A stretch of DNA of 64,000 bases from Timema cristinae (GCA_039000515.1 JBCFYV010011135.1:20920927-20984926); one strand, 5' to 3'. Shown: positions 11,443-23,010, numbered from the stretch's first letter. The notes: generated by a model not told the origin, from the sequence alone. Numbers and translations: made by a program.

Positions 11443-11679
11443 TACTACCAGTCTGTGAAATATGTGATTTTGGTTCAGACCAGGAAAGATAAACCTTAGA
11501 GAAAATAAACCAACATTTGAATTAAATGAGCGAGAAAGGAATTTATTAACAAATTATCACCCTTGGTACACAAATACTTCATTCTATTCCCAAGCTACTA
11601 AGAGACACTAATTACTTGTGCCTATCAATAATATTAATGGAATATCTGGGCTAACTAAATCTGTAGCTCAATTTGCAGA

Positions 11680-11940
11680 ATGAATAGCCAGTACCATTAT
11701 TCAGGGTACACCTAAACTAATCGTATCTTACTTTCATGGAGGCTCTTTCCATGTCCTGATGATGATAGTAAATATGACGGGGCGCATCCAATGGAGATCA
11801 TATACCTAACTTAAACCTAACCAACCCAACTCAGGTCATCATTAAATTAATATACTTTTGCAAAGTTCCCACCGGGAATCAAACCCAGGAACTCAATGCC
11901 ATATGCCTTAGCTTCTGGCTACTATACCAAGAGGACCATT
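11680..11940 (-). mobile_element. SINE-D copy, reverse strand
   Basis: A tRNA-derived family read on the minus strand. The head is at the right (ctactataccaagaggacc). The inverted B box is gggaatcaaacccagg (11,874-11,889). The body runs leftwards through aacctaaccaacccaactc. Other copies lie at 25.3, 32.2 and 47.6 kb and share the head and the cgggaatcaa-type B-box region. Divergence is high and no target duplication was identified. Confidence 0.65.
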
Positions 11941-12670
11941 TTCTCAATCCATGAGGATGATAAACACAAATCTATAGATCCCAATGAAAGTATCTATAAG
12001 ATCCTCCACATTCCTTAATAAAAGACTCAAGGTCTTTTGGAAACATCCTATATCGCCCGGTAAGTGTAGCCGGAAGATAGCATTTCAATTGTCCGGAATG
12101 GCAACTAATCGGGTCGTCGTGCCTGGCATCCCATTTCGGGCATGATCACCCTTCCATCAATTGGCAGTAATTTCAAAACAATTGGACTGTTGATGTAATT
12201 TCAATTGAACTCCTGGGCTGTTCGCCCGGGTTCGATTAGCTTTAAACCAATTTACATGTAACTATACGATTATTAGGAAGATTACGTGAACGGAATTTGT
12301 TTTCCTCTACTTTTATTTCTGTGATGTGGTGAGGAAATCGATTATCAGAGTATGTGTTGGTTATGGGGATACAAAGGTTGATTAAATATCGTTAAAAAAT
12401 GGAGATTACTCTTAAAGGATTATGATTGGATCCAAATACAATTTTTCAATTACAAAAATTACAATTAGAAAAACAAATAAACAATCAAACATACATTATT
12501 ATATTGATATACCAACAGTTTGACATGTTCCTTGCGTATCATATAAAATGAAGATTTTCAACATCCAGCTCTAATTTTATTATATAATTTCTCATTGTAT
12601 GATACCAACCAATACAGGACTACACCTACCTAAACTCGAATGGAATGGGATTAAATTATACCATTATATT
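11941..12670. other. Spacer with a GC-richer patch at 12,040-12,250
   Basis: The GC-richer patch contains a box-B-like word (gggttcgattagc near 12,229) but no matching A box at a suitable distance. It may be a decayed tRNA-derived repeat. Nothing coding was recognised. Confidence 0.4.
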
Positions 12671-12674
12671 CCAG

Positions 12675-12684
12675 TATATATATA

Positions 12685-12722
<38 letters not shown>

Positions 12723-12727
12723 TAGGT
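12675..12727. repeat. (TA)n microsatellite
   Basis: Alternating TA broken once or twice by TTA and AAT. The 78-codon frame crossing it reads the repeat as alternating Ile and Tyr and is not a gene. Confidence 0.95.
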
Positions 12728-13885
12728 GTCGTTCTTTATTTAGTATTCATCCGCACTTGGGGCTTGCTAGATCTGACAATGAAACGGGCCCCATGTTGTG
12801 CGACTTTTCCTCAAGGTATCACCACAACTCTATAAATATCAAGTTTTAATCAAATTAATCAAATTCATCTTAGCTGTAGTACCAAGAATAGATATTAAAA
12901 AATAAATAAAATTTTCTCATTTTTGAAAAGGCGAAAGCTGTCATCTCGAGATTTTGATGAATCTTTAAGTTTTATGTGTCATCAAATCTTTAAAAAATGG
13001 GTTTAATAATTCCATCTCTTCCCAAGTTGTATTTTCCAACCCTCTATCAAAACTTATGTTCATTGTTATGTCCACTTATCGGTTTTTTTTCGTTCATTCA
13101 TTTGTCCAGGCCCTTAAGGGGAAATGGATATATAGAGTTTTTCTTAAGGCTCTTGGCCCTATCGAGAACAAGCCTGAAACATATTTTGTGACAAGGTGGG
13201 CGGGAGGGTGAAAGGCCGACCAAAGTATCCTTCCGCGTCAACAAGAACAGATGGATCATGGAAACCGTATATGGTAATAGCTACTGGAAAGCTCTCGAGG
13301 AAAAAATTATAATTTTGGAAATAACAGTTATCTTGAGAACGAGTGACATATTTATAGTAATATTTTTAAAATCTCTTCTAAGATAATGTATCAATGTTTA
13401 TTAGGTGTTACATTTTCTTATTTTTGTCATGCAGCCGGCAGTTTTCTATTGAAAAATGTTAACATTATTGATATTAGATCACGGTTAAAATTAGAGGTGG
13501 TGTATTTATAAAAAATATAATTTAATCAACATGCTCTTATTCTTGAACAAACCATTTCCAAAAAGGAAAATTTCAAAACTATAAAAAATTATTGAAGATA
13601 ACTATTTATTCCCATGGATCTGCATTCCTACGTCAAATGAAAAGAACTCATTGCCTTAAACTTGATATCTATATGAGATAGGGTCATAGTTTGGGTGTTT
13701 TTATAAATTTTTATTCTAACACAATTTTAGGCAGGTTGATGCTATATTATTTTGGAAATATTGGAAATTTAACAAAATAGCATTCCCAATTTGGTTCTAT
13801 ATGGGTATATTTAGAGGGTTTAACATTTCAAATAATAGTTTAGACGTTTTCCCACAACTATAAAACCATTGTGATCTGCGGCTGT
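12728..13885. other. Spacer, no gene seen
   Basis: AT-rich apart from a somewhat GC-richer patch at about 13,100-13,290. A 64-codon frame at 12,997-13,191 has no recognisable domain, and I treat it as chance. Confidence 0.45.
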
Positions 13886-13889
13886 CACT

Positions 13890-14135
13890 TTTGATTTATA
13901 TTATTAATTAATATTAATTAATAAAAATTAATATCTATTAAAATAAAATAGATATTAATTAATGTCAATTAAAATGAAATAGATATTGATTAATATCTAT
14001 TAAAATGAAAAAGATATTAATTAATATCTATTAAAATGAAATAGATATTAATTAATGGCTATTAAAATTAAATAGATATTAATTAATATCTAATAAAATG
14101 AAAAAGATATTAATTAATATCTAATAAAATGAAAT
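13890..14135. repeat. 31-bp AT-rich tandem repeat, about 8 units
   Basis: Units follow the pattern agatattaattaatatc then tattaaaatgaaat, with substitutions (for example gattaatatc, taatggctat). Each unit contains the palindromic core atattaattaatat, so the array can form many small hairpins. Confidence 0.9.
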
Positions 14136-14823
14136 AATTTTTTGAAGTATTAAATGTGCACTTTCTGAACTGACTGAACAAATCATCACACGGGAGTTTC
14201 AATGAACAATAGAGAAGGGTCTTACCAATTTTGGCGGGAAACTCATACCTTCCAGGGTTTTGTTACATGCCAAAAATGACACGTGACCGATGGTTTTACT
14301 ACCTTTCGCAAGGAAAATATGCTTAGGATTTATATAGTTCTAGAAAAATGCATTACCCCCATCTGGGTTTTAACCTACGACACTTTACAACAAATCAACA
14401 GAAAACATTATTAATCATAAAATGGTAAATTGTTATTCATGTTGAACGCACACAAATAATTTTTTCGTCTAAAATAAGTTTCTTTCTAACAAAATCAGAC
14501 TATATAAAGCATAATGTTTCCCAGGGTAAATATTTATTACCCAGTGAACATTATTTTATTTTATAAATCACTTGGAGGAAATATTTTCAACTTTCTTAAA
14601 AAAGTTTTATAATTTTCTGACATGTGTTGACAGTTTATAACTTAATTTTAAAATTATTTTTCAAGCTAATTAAATGTTACAAATAATTTCATCTGTGGAA
14701 GCAAAGGCCAAATTTAAATTATTAGTAGATATTTTCACCACTCTGAGCTTCCAAATATTTCACTTTAGAGCAAATCGAGACCATTATTTGAAAAAAAAAC
14801 CTCACTAAGCACTAATTAAGATA

Positions 14824-15058
14824 CAGTAGCCCCATAGCTTCTTTGGTGCTGATTGACAGCTCACAGCGGACAGCTGACGGCTTTGAAAAGTAACCAGACC
14901 AAATTATGTATCCCTACGCCTAACCACATAATCTTCAAAAGCATTTGTTAGGCAATTGTCACGTCTGACAGTCAACATTTAGGTAGATACCTAAATGTTG
15001 ACTGTCAGAAGCCAGCTGTGAGCTGTCAGTAAGCACCAAAGAATCCATGGGGCTACTG
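14824..15058. mobile_element. 235-bp MITE with TA target and internal hairpin
   Basis: The ends are cagtagccccat at the left and atggggctactg at the right, exact complements, flanked by TA on each side (14,822-14,823 and 15,059-15,060). The inverted similarity continues inward through the ttctttggtgct and tgacagctcaca words. Near the right side lies a separate perfect hairpin, arms 14,965-14,985 and 14,988-15,008 with a 2-nt loop. The TA target and CAGT start fit the Tc1/mariner/pogo group. No transposase is present, so it would need one supplied elsewhere. Confidence 0.88.
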
Positions 15059-15149
15059 TACTATGGAACGTAAGTTAAGCTCAACATTTCTATATATTTT
15101 GTACAACAAAAATAGATTTCTGAGAAAGAACAAACTACCCATTTAAAGA

Positions 15150-15325
15150 CTCACTCTGGTGACCGGAACAGATAAGGACCTAAGTATTTGTAATTGAATC
15201 CCAATCTTATGTATTGAGGGTGGTTTTCCGCTAAATTGTTGTCCTCCTTCCTCCTTGCAAATATGGATAAACACCCTCTACATATGCATACAAAAGGTAT
15301 GTGTATTAAGATGTGGTACTAAAAA
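15150..15325 (+). mobile_element. SINE-C copy, decayed
   Basis: Recognisable parts are the B-box region (attgaatcccaatcttatg), gagggtggttttcc, a body with ttcctccttgcaaatatgg, and a tail remnant (gtattaagatgtggtacta). Confidence 0.65.
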
Positions 15326-15329
15326 AAAG

Positions 15330-16098
15330 CCCTTAGTTGGTAAATATGAGGAAGGTTGTGTAAAGGAAGAGACACATTAATGTTCATATTAAAAGTAAAA
15401 CTACGTTTGGAATCCCCCATACATTGAACCAGACAGAGATGCGAACAACAGCCTTCCAGTAGTCAAAAATTAATATAATTTAGAGGCTGATTTATAATAT
15501 GTCGTGAACACCACTGTTATTACAGCAATTGAGAAAATCATTTATAAATTATTGAATACATGAGTTATTAGATAATATCCCTTATTAGCTCATGGCAATG
15601 GCATGATTAGCAAACATTTTTAATTTTTAATATCTTCCAGGAACGTATTTTTAAATATTACTAATAATTTTGATCTGAACTGATTGATCTGGTATTCACA
15701 ATAAAAATATTTAACTAGAACTGTAAATGTCATTATAATAGATGATACGAAAATATTAAATCCATTTTAGTTTCAAATTGTGGTACCAGTTATTACTCTC
15801 AATTACGCGTGGAATAAATATTCTGTCCAAAGCTCACTGATTGTGGTCTTTGAGGGTAGTTTTACTCCATTGGAATAAGTCCCCCTGAGGGCTTATGTTG
15901 GACTGTATCACTGCTGCATTGAATATATAAACGTATCCACTCTTAACGATAGAGAATAATCGCTGGAGTTGGCAACCATTTTACATTTCTCAATTACATT
16001 TCACGTACATTCCTTTTATTATAACTATAGACCTGTAAGACTTAACAATACTTTCAAGAGCTTTTAAACCTATATAGGTTATACGCATATATTAATTA
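15330..16098. other. AT-rich spacer
   Basis: No gene, tRNA-like box or element end was recognised. Confidence 0.5.
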
Positions 16099-16570
16099 AC
16101 TAGATAGCTGTTGCCCGCGGCTTTGCTCGCGTTGAAGTTGATTATATACAAATACGAAAATATACATATGTATTTACAGATTAATTTAAAATATTACGTT
16201 ACGTTGATGACCATAACTTGACCTCAGATCAAAAATAATGCAAGTCCGATACAAACTTTCACCCCCCTTTTGATCCCTTATTAAATAAAATTTCCAAAAT
16301 TCCTGAAACACGTATTTATTTGTTTTACGTCAATAACCGAAATACAAAATTTTGTTTATGTAACTTTCAAAATGACGGATTTCATACATATTATCATCCC
16401 CATTTTTGACCCCTTTGGGGTGGAATTTTCTAAAATCCTTTCTTAGTGGGTGCCTACATAACAAAATGAATATACAGTCCGAATTTCATGCATGTAGCCT
16501 TGATAGTTTGCGCTCGGCGATGATGAATCAGTCAGTCAATCAGGACATGTTATTTTATAAGGATAGATAT
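16099..16570. mobile_element. Insect-type dispersed repeat HP-2
   Basis: One end reads tagctgttgcccgcggc then tttgctcgcg. The other carries gatgatgaatcagtcagtc and ends in a TATAAGGATAGATA-like stretch. From memory, repeats with a ttgcccgcggc end and a gtcagtcagtcag block near the other end are common in insect genomes; I cannot name the family with certainty. Two related internal phrases (cacccccc then aaatttccaaaattcc; gacccctttgggg then ttttctaaaatcc) suggest an internal duplication. A 67-codon frame at 16,406-16,609 is part of the repeat. Confidence 0.65.
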
Positions 16571-16884
16571 AACGTGATAAGTATAAATAATATTTTATCT
16601 AGAAACTAATAGTTTGACCTCACACTATACAATTTTATGAAAGATTTAAATTTAAACCCTCTATACTTTTAACATTGGAACTATTTCCGGAAAACATGTG
16701 GAATTTGCTAATAATAAAATCACTGCCACTTTATAGAGGACTCGCATTGGGAATGCATTAGGATTTTACAAAAAAATTGGTTTACAAATTTAAAATGTGT
16801 ATATATTTTTTCATCAACTCATAGAAATTAGTACCATATATCATATTTATAACTACAATAAGTTTTGTTTTATTTAAAAATGTA

Positions 16885-17167
16885 GGGTGGCCTGGCGGTC
16901 TAGGGGTAAGGTGTCAGACTTCTGAGCTGGCGGCCGGGGTTCAATCCTTGGTCCCGGCACAGATTTATCTGATTACCAAACCCTTCCTTCACCTCTGACA
17001 AGACATCTTGTGAATGTGGGGAATGCCAGGCCTCCACCGTGGTTCGGATTTCACGTTAAACTGTAGGTCCTCCATTTCATCTCGCAATCACCCTACCATT
17101 ACAAATTAGCGTAAGTGCGTATAACCCCAGTGGGTAGTAAGACGCGGTGCTAATAATAATAATAATA
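16885..17167 (+). mobile_element. SINE-A, short subfamily, perfect target duplication
   Basis: The complete head carries an A box (cggtctaggggtaagg) and B box (ggttcaatcctt). The body has the short form gacaagacatcttgtg and ends in (TAA)n. The 13-bp word atttaaaaatgta lies at 16,872-16,884 and again at 17,168-17,180, directly flanking the element, so this is an unambiguous retrotransposition product and probably young. Confidence 0.96.
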
Positions 17168-17180
17168 ATTTAAAAATGTA

Positions 17181-17690
17181 TATAAAAGTTGTTTAAACAA
17201 CTATTTTAATCAAAATTTAAAATTTGTTTGAGGTTACTTTTTTATGTTTAAATATGATTTAAAAAAATACTTTGTATTAGTTTGCCATATTTAATTGTTT
17301 TTGTCCCTTTCACAATGGAAGTTGATTTAAATTACACTCTTGTCACAGTGACAACATAAATTAGCGAGGTGTAAGGGTGTATACGGTTTTTAATGTGTTC
17401 TCAATTGTAATATAAATTCAAAATCTATGATGAATAGACAATATGTTACTACGTATCGAACAACTAAATATAATTTCATAAGTTCTTTGTTTGATTAGTC
17501 TTATTATAAATATAATTAAAGTTGTTTAAGTAGGGTTGGCTAGTTAGAGGCAGACTTTATTAAGTTTTATTACTTAACAATATTGTCTTAAGTAATATTT
17601 TTCTCAATAATTTTAAAGCTACCATAGGTAACTCAGGTAATGTATTTTATTCTATAAAACATAAAAGCATTCGTTTTGTATGTCTCCTAG
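17181..17690. other. AT-rich spacer
   Basis: No gene or repeat element was recognised. Confidence 0.5.
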
Positions 17691-17692
17691 AG

Positions 17693-18166
17693 CAGGGGTC
17701 TTTAAACTTTGGTCCACGGGCTACGGGTAACATGTGGCCCAAAATTTAAAACATTGTGTCCTGCTGGTTAATGAATAGAAAATAATTTTAAAAAATTACT
17801 AGCTCAGATATATATGTTATATAATGAAATATTAATAACAATTAAGTATTTTATTTACGTATTGTACGTTGTTTTATAAAGCATTTTTTACTTTTCACGA
17901 TAGTAAAAATATTATCTTTATACAAATGTACTTTGAAACGGCAGATTACAACTTTAGTAGACAAGACAAATCCTTCTATCTTCTGCTATGAAATAACACA
18001 TAATATAATTTATAAGAAATCCTAATCCGTAGTGTGAGTATAAAAATGAGCTGATTCAATTATTTTGTTATGTAATTTTAATATTTTAAGTACAGTATTG
18101 AGGCTCGCAAGCCATCAAGATATGGAAACTTTGACATTTGGATGTAAAAAGGGTTGAAGACCCCTA
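17693..18166. mobile_element. hAT-like MITE, about 474 bp
   Basis: The left end is caggggtctttaaactttgg. The right end, ggttgaagacccct, is its imperfect complement (aggggtcttcaacc). Subterminal words about the same distance in (cacgggctacggg at the left, ctcgcaagcc at the right) are also typical of non-autonomous hAT elements. The expected 8-bp duplication is not clear (tcctagag against caaagagt), so the exact ends are uncertain by a base or two. No transposase sequence is visible. Confidence 0.6.
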
Positions 18167-18430
18167 CAAAGAGTGTTAAATTTGTGTTATTATATTGTTT
18201 GTGTTAGTGGCCAAATTTGCTTTCTGAGAGAAGTGTGTCACTTGACGTAGAATTTACGTAATGGTTGAACTTTAATGACAAGCTAGCGCTAGACGCTAAG
18301 ATCACACTAACGTTACACTAAAATAAAAATATTACTCAAAAAACTCCTAGTTTCGTACTTGAATTACTCTCTTCCTCCAAGAGTGAAAATGAGCAAGATA
18401 TAAAATAGAGAAAATGTAACAACATTTTGG

Positions 18431-18685
18431 ACCCGCCATTGTGGCGTAGTTGGCTAACGCGCTTGTCGCTTTGAGCTTGATTTCTGAGGACGGGGAGATC
18501 GAGGTTCGAATCTCGGTCGGGTGACCTGGGGGTGATTTTTCCTAAATGGTTTTCCACTTTCCTTCCACGCAAATGCGGGTTAATTTCCTCTAATTCAACC
18601 TTCCCAATTCCTAATCCATTAGCGTAATTAGTACTTAAAGCGTATAACCCGAACGGGTAGTAAGACGTGGTGTTAATATTAATAT
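18431..18685 (+). mobile_element. SINE-B, full length
   Basis: The A box tggcgtagttgg and B box ggttcgaatctc are perfect. The body is well conserved (ttttcctaaatggttttcc, ctaatccattagcgtaatt), and the tail includes tataacccgaacgggtag. Flanks are taacaacattttgg (18,417-18,430) and taacaacatttggg (18,686-18,699), a target duplication with a 1-nt difference. Confidence 0.93.
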
Positions 18686-18699
18686 TAACAACATTTGGG

Positions 18700-19710
18700 T
18701 GAGGTGAATACTAGGAGCTATTGTTTAATGGGATTGGATAATTTAGCCAACCCAGTAAAGATTATATCACAGGAACATCATACCTGATTATACCGACACA
18801 TTTGTTGGTGTATCGATCGTAATAGTTGTTTATTTTTCAATAGTTAGTGGACTGACAAAAAAAATAGTATTAGTAAAATAAATCTTATCAAATAAATTTA
18901 CTGTAAATCTATTGAATTTTTAATGTCAGGTCATAAAATCTCTTTCCAGTTTATAGAATGAAGTAGGAAAATAATATTTTAAACTGACTAAAGATCGGAT
19001 AGAAGTTCAAAATTATGTTAAACTTTGATTTACGATTATTCATTTCTTTTATGCATCTCATTTCTAAAACAAAAAATAGCAATATCTATATTTCACCATG
19101 ACTTATTGCTTGATATGTGTATATTTTGCTCTTGTATTTCATCTGGTTCTATTTTTTTATTTTTTTTTCCGCCACGTTATAAATGACTATCGGAAATAGG
19201 TGAATCATTGTATGTATAGTTAGTATTTCTTTTAGGGTGTATTGCAGGTCTCACTCGTCCCTCATATTTCTTCGTCCTTCCTCATTTTCTATACTTTCTT
19301 GTATAATCTTCTTTCAGTAACATTCATCAAATTGTTATATATTTTATCTTCAGTTCTATCTGCTTTATCTGATGTCTTTAACTCATGTTTGAATTCCAAA
19401 ATAAATGGATTTTTTATGTCTCTATTTTCCACCCATTTCTCTACTCCTTTTAACCCTCTCTTTCTCTTTGCCGTATTTCTGTCTACGCTCGGTTTAAAAT
19501 ATAAGCAATTGAGAGGTTCGGCCGCTTGTAAATTATGTCCCATATATTTTTAACATATCCATTTTTTTTTTGTTTCAAATGAGGTTGAACTATTTTCAAT
19601 ATTATGGTAATTTGAACGAATTTTAAAGAAACTTGTTTTTATAAAATCAGGATTTTTTTTTATATACTGGATTTAATACTTTCAGATATGCATCTTATGT
19701 CTTGAATACA
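18700..19710. other. Spacer with an unrecognised open segment
   Basis: Two overlapping frames of 103 (+, 19,242-19,553) and 84 codons (-, 19,289-19,543) occur here. The minus-strand product is charged and lysine-rich without low-complexity runs. I recognise no domain, and no splice-site or promoter context supports it. It could be a fragment of a transposon ORF. The rest is AT-rich. Confidence 0.35.
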
Positions 19711-21170
19711 TTATTATACTACTATAAAGTCGCATGGCTGACTCACTCACTGACATTAATGTTCACTCACTTTCAGATGAGCTAGAAACTTGAAATTTGG
19801 CAAACTTAAAGCGTCTAACCTGTAACTAGTGGTAAAATTCTAAAAAGTTAATTTTAATCTTTAAACCCTGACAAAAATTAAAAATGGTTGAGCAACTTTG
19901 TTGTCAGTGCTGACCTTTTTTTGGAGGTCTCTTGTGGCTAGTGATGGGCAGAATCGGATGAATAGAATCGATTCATTCGATTATTCTGAATAATCGATTC
20001 ATTCGATTCTTTCAAAATCATTCGAATTATTTTTTTAATTCGAATGAGAGAAACCTTCGAATGAAAAAATAGCTGACTAGACGCAAGCTGGCTGATTCAT
20101 TCTCTTAACCCACTCTTGCCAGAAGTGCTGAGGAAAATCGACCTTATGATTATGAATGCTTCCAGGCTATCTCTATACAGGTCTTGTTTTCTATTAGGTT
20201 CACTTTCAATAAATAGTCCCCATTGCTACACAATAATCGACCTTACGCATTAGAATGATTCTAATCCTAATTTAATTCAAAGTTTAAGTGGTTCTACAGT
20301 TTACAATCGAATAAAAGTCAAAAATATTTCGAATGAAAATTACAAATTGATTCGACTATTTTGCTACATTAATACGTTGATTTTTCTTTTTCATTTCCTT
20401 AAAATTTTACCTTCCTAACTAACTAATCGCATATAGCACGAATGGTTTGAGAGATATTTTTTTTTAACGTTGACTTAAATTTATTAAGTAGATAAGTATA
20501 TACTTTTTATGTATTTAATAAAACATTGCCAAGCCGTAATATTGAGATCGTATTATAGTTTTATTCACAGAAATAATTTTACGATTGTAAGCTTATAAAT
20601 TTTTGATATGTTTAGGAAATATTAAATGGTAAATTATCTCAACTCTTTTAAACACAAAGGGAAACGTATGTTCCTTTATTTAATTATCAATCATACGCAA
20701 TAGTATTTATATTAATTGCGAGCTACTTAATTCAGAAATGCGTTCACTTATTAACTGTATAGTATTTTGTTGTGGCTTTATTTTGGTATTTGACACAGTC
20801 ACAAGGAACTAAATGCAGTAATAGAGAAGTGTTGATAAGCTGAAAACGCTAAGGAATGCGTGTTAGGAGAGAGAATAGTAGCACAAAGCAAAACGAGCAA
20901 CTAGTAACTACTTTTAGAAGTAGTAAATATCCGATTAATACCGATTCTTTACTACTTCTCAAAATCATTCGAATGATTCTTTCGATTCATTCGATTATTT
21001 TCAAAGAATCGAATGATTATTCGATTCTTAAAATCATTCAATTATGCCCATCACTACTTGTGGCTAAACGTTAAGACCTATCAAAAAACAGCTCTGGAAT
21101 TACATTAGTTTACATTTACTTGCAAAGAAAACACACTGGGGTTTTGGGGGCGTAGCCCCCAAAGATCATA
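19711..21170 (+). mobile_element. HP-1 element copy 2, interrupted by hAT
   Basis: The left portion (19,711-19,938) starts ttatactactataaag, has ctgactcactcactgac and gaaacttgaaatttggc, and reaches the word ctcttgtggc. The right portion (21,057-21,170) resumes with cttgtggctaaacg, contains ctggaattacattag, and ends in the hairpin ttttgggggcgtagccccca followed by aagatc. Removing the inserted hAT and one 8-bp duplication gives about 335 bp, matching the other copies. Confidence 0.85.
19939..21056. mobile_element. Non-autonomous hAT element, 1,118 bp
   Basis: Terminal inverted repeats are tagtgatgggca and tgcccatcacta (exact complements). Both sides carry the identical 8-bp word cttgtggc (19,931-19,938 and 21,057-21,064), the duplication length typical of hAT elements. 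Just inside both ends, ATTCGATT and its complement AATCGAAT occur repeatedly, as expected for subterminal transposase-binding motifs. The interior is AT-rich, with one somewhat GC-richer patch near 20,080-20,150. No hAT transposase or BED-finger reading frame is visible, so it would depend on a transposase supplied elsewhere. Confidence 0.92.
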
Positions 21171-21474
21171 ACAAATTATCTCACAAAGGTACATGTCCAA
21201 TATATATATGTATATATGAGATATAGGATACCGTCTTACTTAGCACTGTGATGGGTAACAGACATATAAATATACCACGTTATTTAGGAATTAGTTTTAT
21301 ATTTAAAAATAATTTCTACACCAAAACTAAGAGAGAAAATATCAACATATTTCTATAGCAGTCTTTCTCTATATTATTTTTGGTTCACAGCATAATATTA
21401 TTCCTCGTATTTAATTAGAATAACACGGTATGGATGATTAAAGTATAATTTATAAAATTCTCAAAGTTCACCAA

Positions 21475-21625
21475 CATGTATGTGGAAGTAAATTTCGAAA
21501 ACACTTAGGAATAAAACACGTTAAGTATACTCAACAGGCATTTGAACCCGGCACCTTCTCGTCACCAGTTAATCAGACTAGATGATCTTTAACTTATATT
21601 ATTCCACATGATCATCGAGGTTGAC
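21475..21625 (-). mobile_element. SINE-C fragment, reverse strand
   Basis: Weak but ordered similarity on the minus strand: head side atgatcatcgagg, inverted B-box region catttgaacccggcacc (21,539-21,555), and body gaaaacacttaggaa. Strongly decayed. Confidence 0.45.
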
Positions 21626-22963
21626 CAAGAAATATTTATTTCATTTAATAATCGAAAGCCATATTTTAACCAAAATTTAATTTATTTTTGTTCAATTTAC
21701 CCTCTAAGACAATTTAATTATAATGCTAGAATGTTGGCAATAATTACTCTTCTAGATGTTCCGGGACAGATGGAATTCTAAAATTTATTGTTAAAGGCTG
21801 TGCCAGCATTTTTAGCCCTTTGTCAGCCTATATCTTTAACATTAGCCTATAAAATTAAACTTTTCCTCTTACATGGAGATAATCTGTAGTCATACCTATT
21901 TATAAATAAAAAGGTGCAAAAACAAATGCTTGTAACTATAGATAAATTTCTCTCATAAACACTTTCTCCAAAGTATTTGGGAAAATCATACATGAGCATA
22001 CTTTCCACCACCTTGAAAATAAATTTTCAGAGAATCAACATGGCTTTATAAAAAATAAATCTACCTGCCACTAATTTAGGAGAATTTCTTGGGCATGTTG
22101 CCCCTCAAGTCTATGCCCAAGTTCAGGATGATGCTATCTATTTTGACCAAAGTAAGGCATTTGAGTTATGTCAGCATAGTATTATTCTCTCTAAACTTGG
22201 TAGTTTCGGCCTTTCTCAATCATATGCAAATTGGTTCAGCAGCTATTTGCATGAACGATCATTCAAAATTAAAATTGATTCACACACCTCAAATACATTT
22301 TTATTCCCTTGTGGCATACCACAGGGTTCTAACTAAGATCCTCTTCTTAATGTGTTTATTGATGACATTGGTAAATTGTTGAACTCATATAGCTATTTAC
22401 TCTTTGCTGATGATGTAAAATTATTAAAAATATCAAATCAATTGGAGATTGTGTGGATTTAAAAATATATATAAATTGTATTCTTGAATGGTCTTTTGAA
22501 AGTTTTATGTTTATTCAAAATCTAAGACCAAATCTTTATCTTTTACTAGGAAAATTAACCCATTCCTTTTTTACTTTTAAATTGGGCAACGAAAACATTG
22601 TTTGCACCCTTTATATGTTCTCCTGGATAACAAACTTTACTTCCAATATAATTTTGACCATGTAATTTCCCAGTCATTGAAATTACTTGGGCTTATTAAA
22701 CTTATTACTTCATCATTTAAGAAAGTTGGCTGTTTTTTAGGTTTGTACTACTCCCTGGTTAGATCTAAGCTAGAATATGCTACTGTTGCTTGAAATTCTA
22801 TTACCTTAACTGACTCTCTTAAGTTGTAAAACGTTCAAAGAAAATTTGTCGCTGCGTGCTATGATAAATTCTTTACTAATCAGATTTATTATCATTATGA
22901 CAGAACTCGAAACCTATTAGGGTTCCAAACTCTCTTCCCGCGTGGACTTTATTGTTATTCCCT

Positions 22964-22975
22964 TTATATATATAT

Positions 22976-23008
<33 letters not shown>

Positions 23009-23010
23009 TT
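22964..23010. repeat. (TA)n inside the LINE relic
   Basis: Alternating TA with one AAT break, inside the degraded C-terminal region of the Jockey relic. It shows as an Ile/Tyr-rich chance frame on the minus strand. Confidence 0.93.

Noticed and set aside
12040..12250. Another tRNA-derived SINE
   Set aside because: Only a B-box-like word (gggttcgattagc) is present, with no partner copy in the window.
12599..12835. Ile/Tyr-rich open frames over TA tracts (also near 22,876, 24,779, 41,225 and 56,089)
   Set aside because: Direct translation of (TA)n microsatellites.
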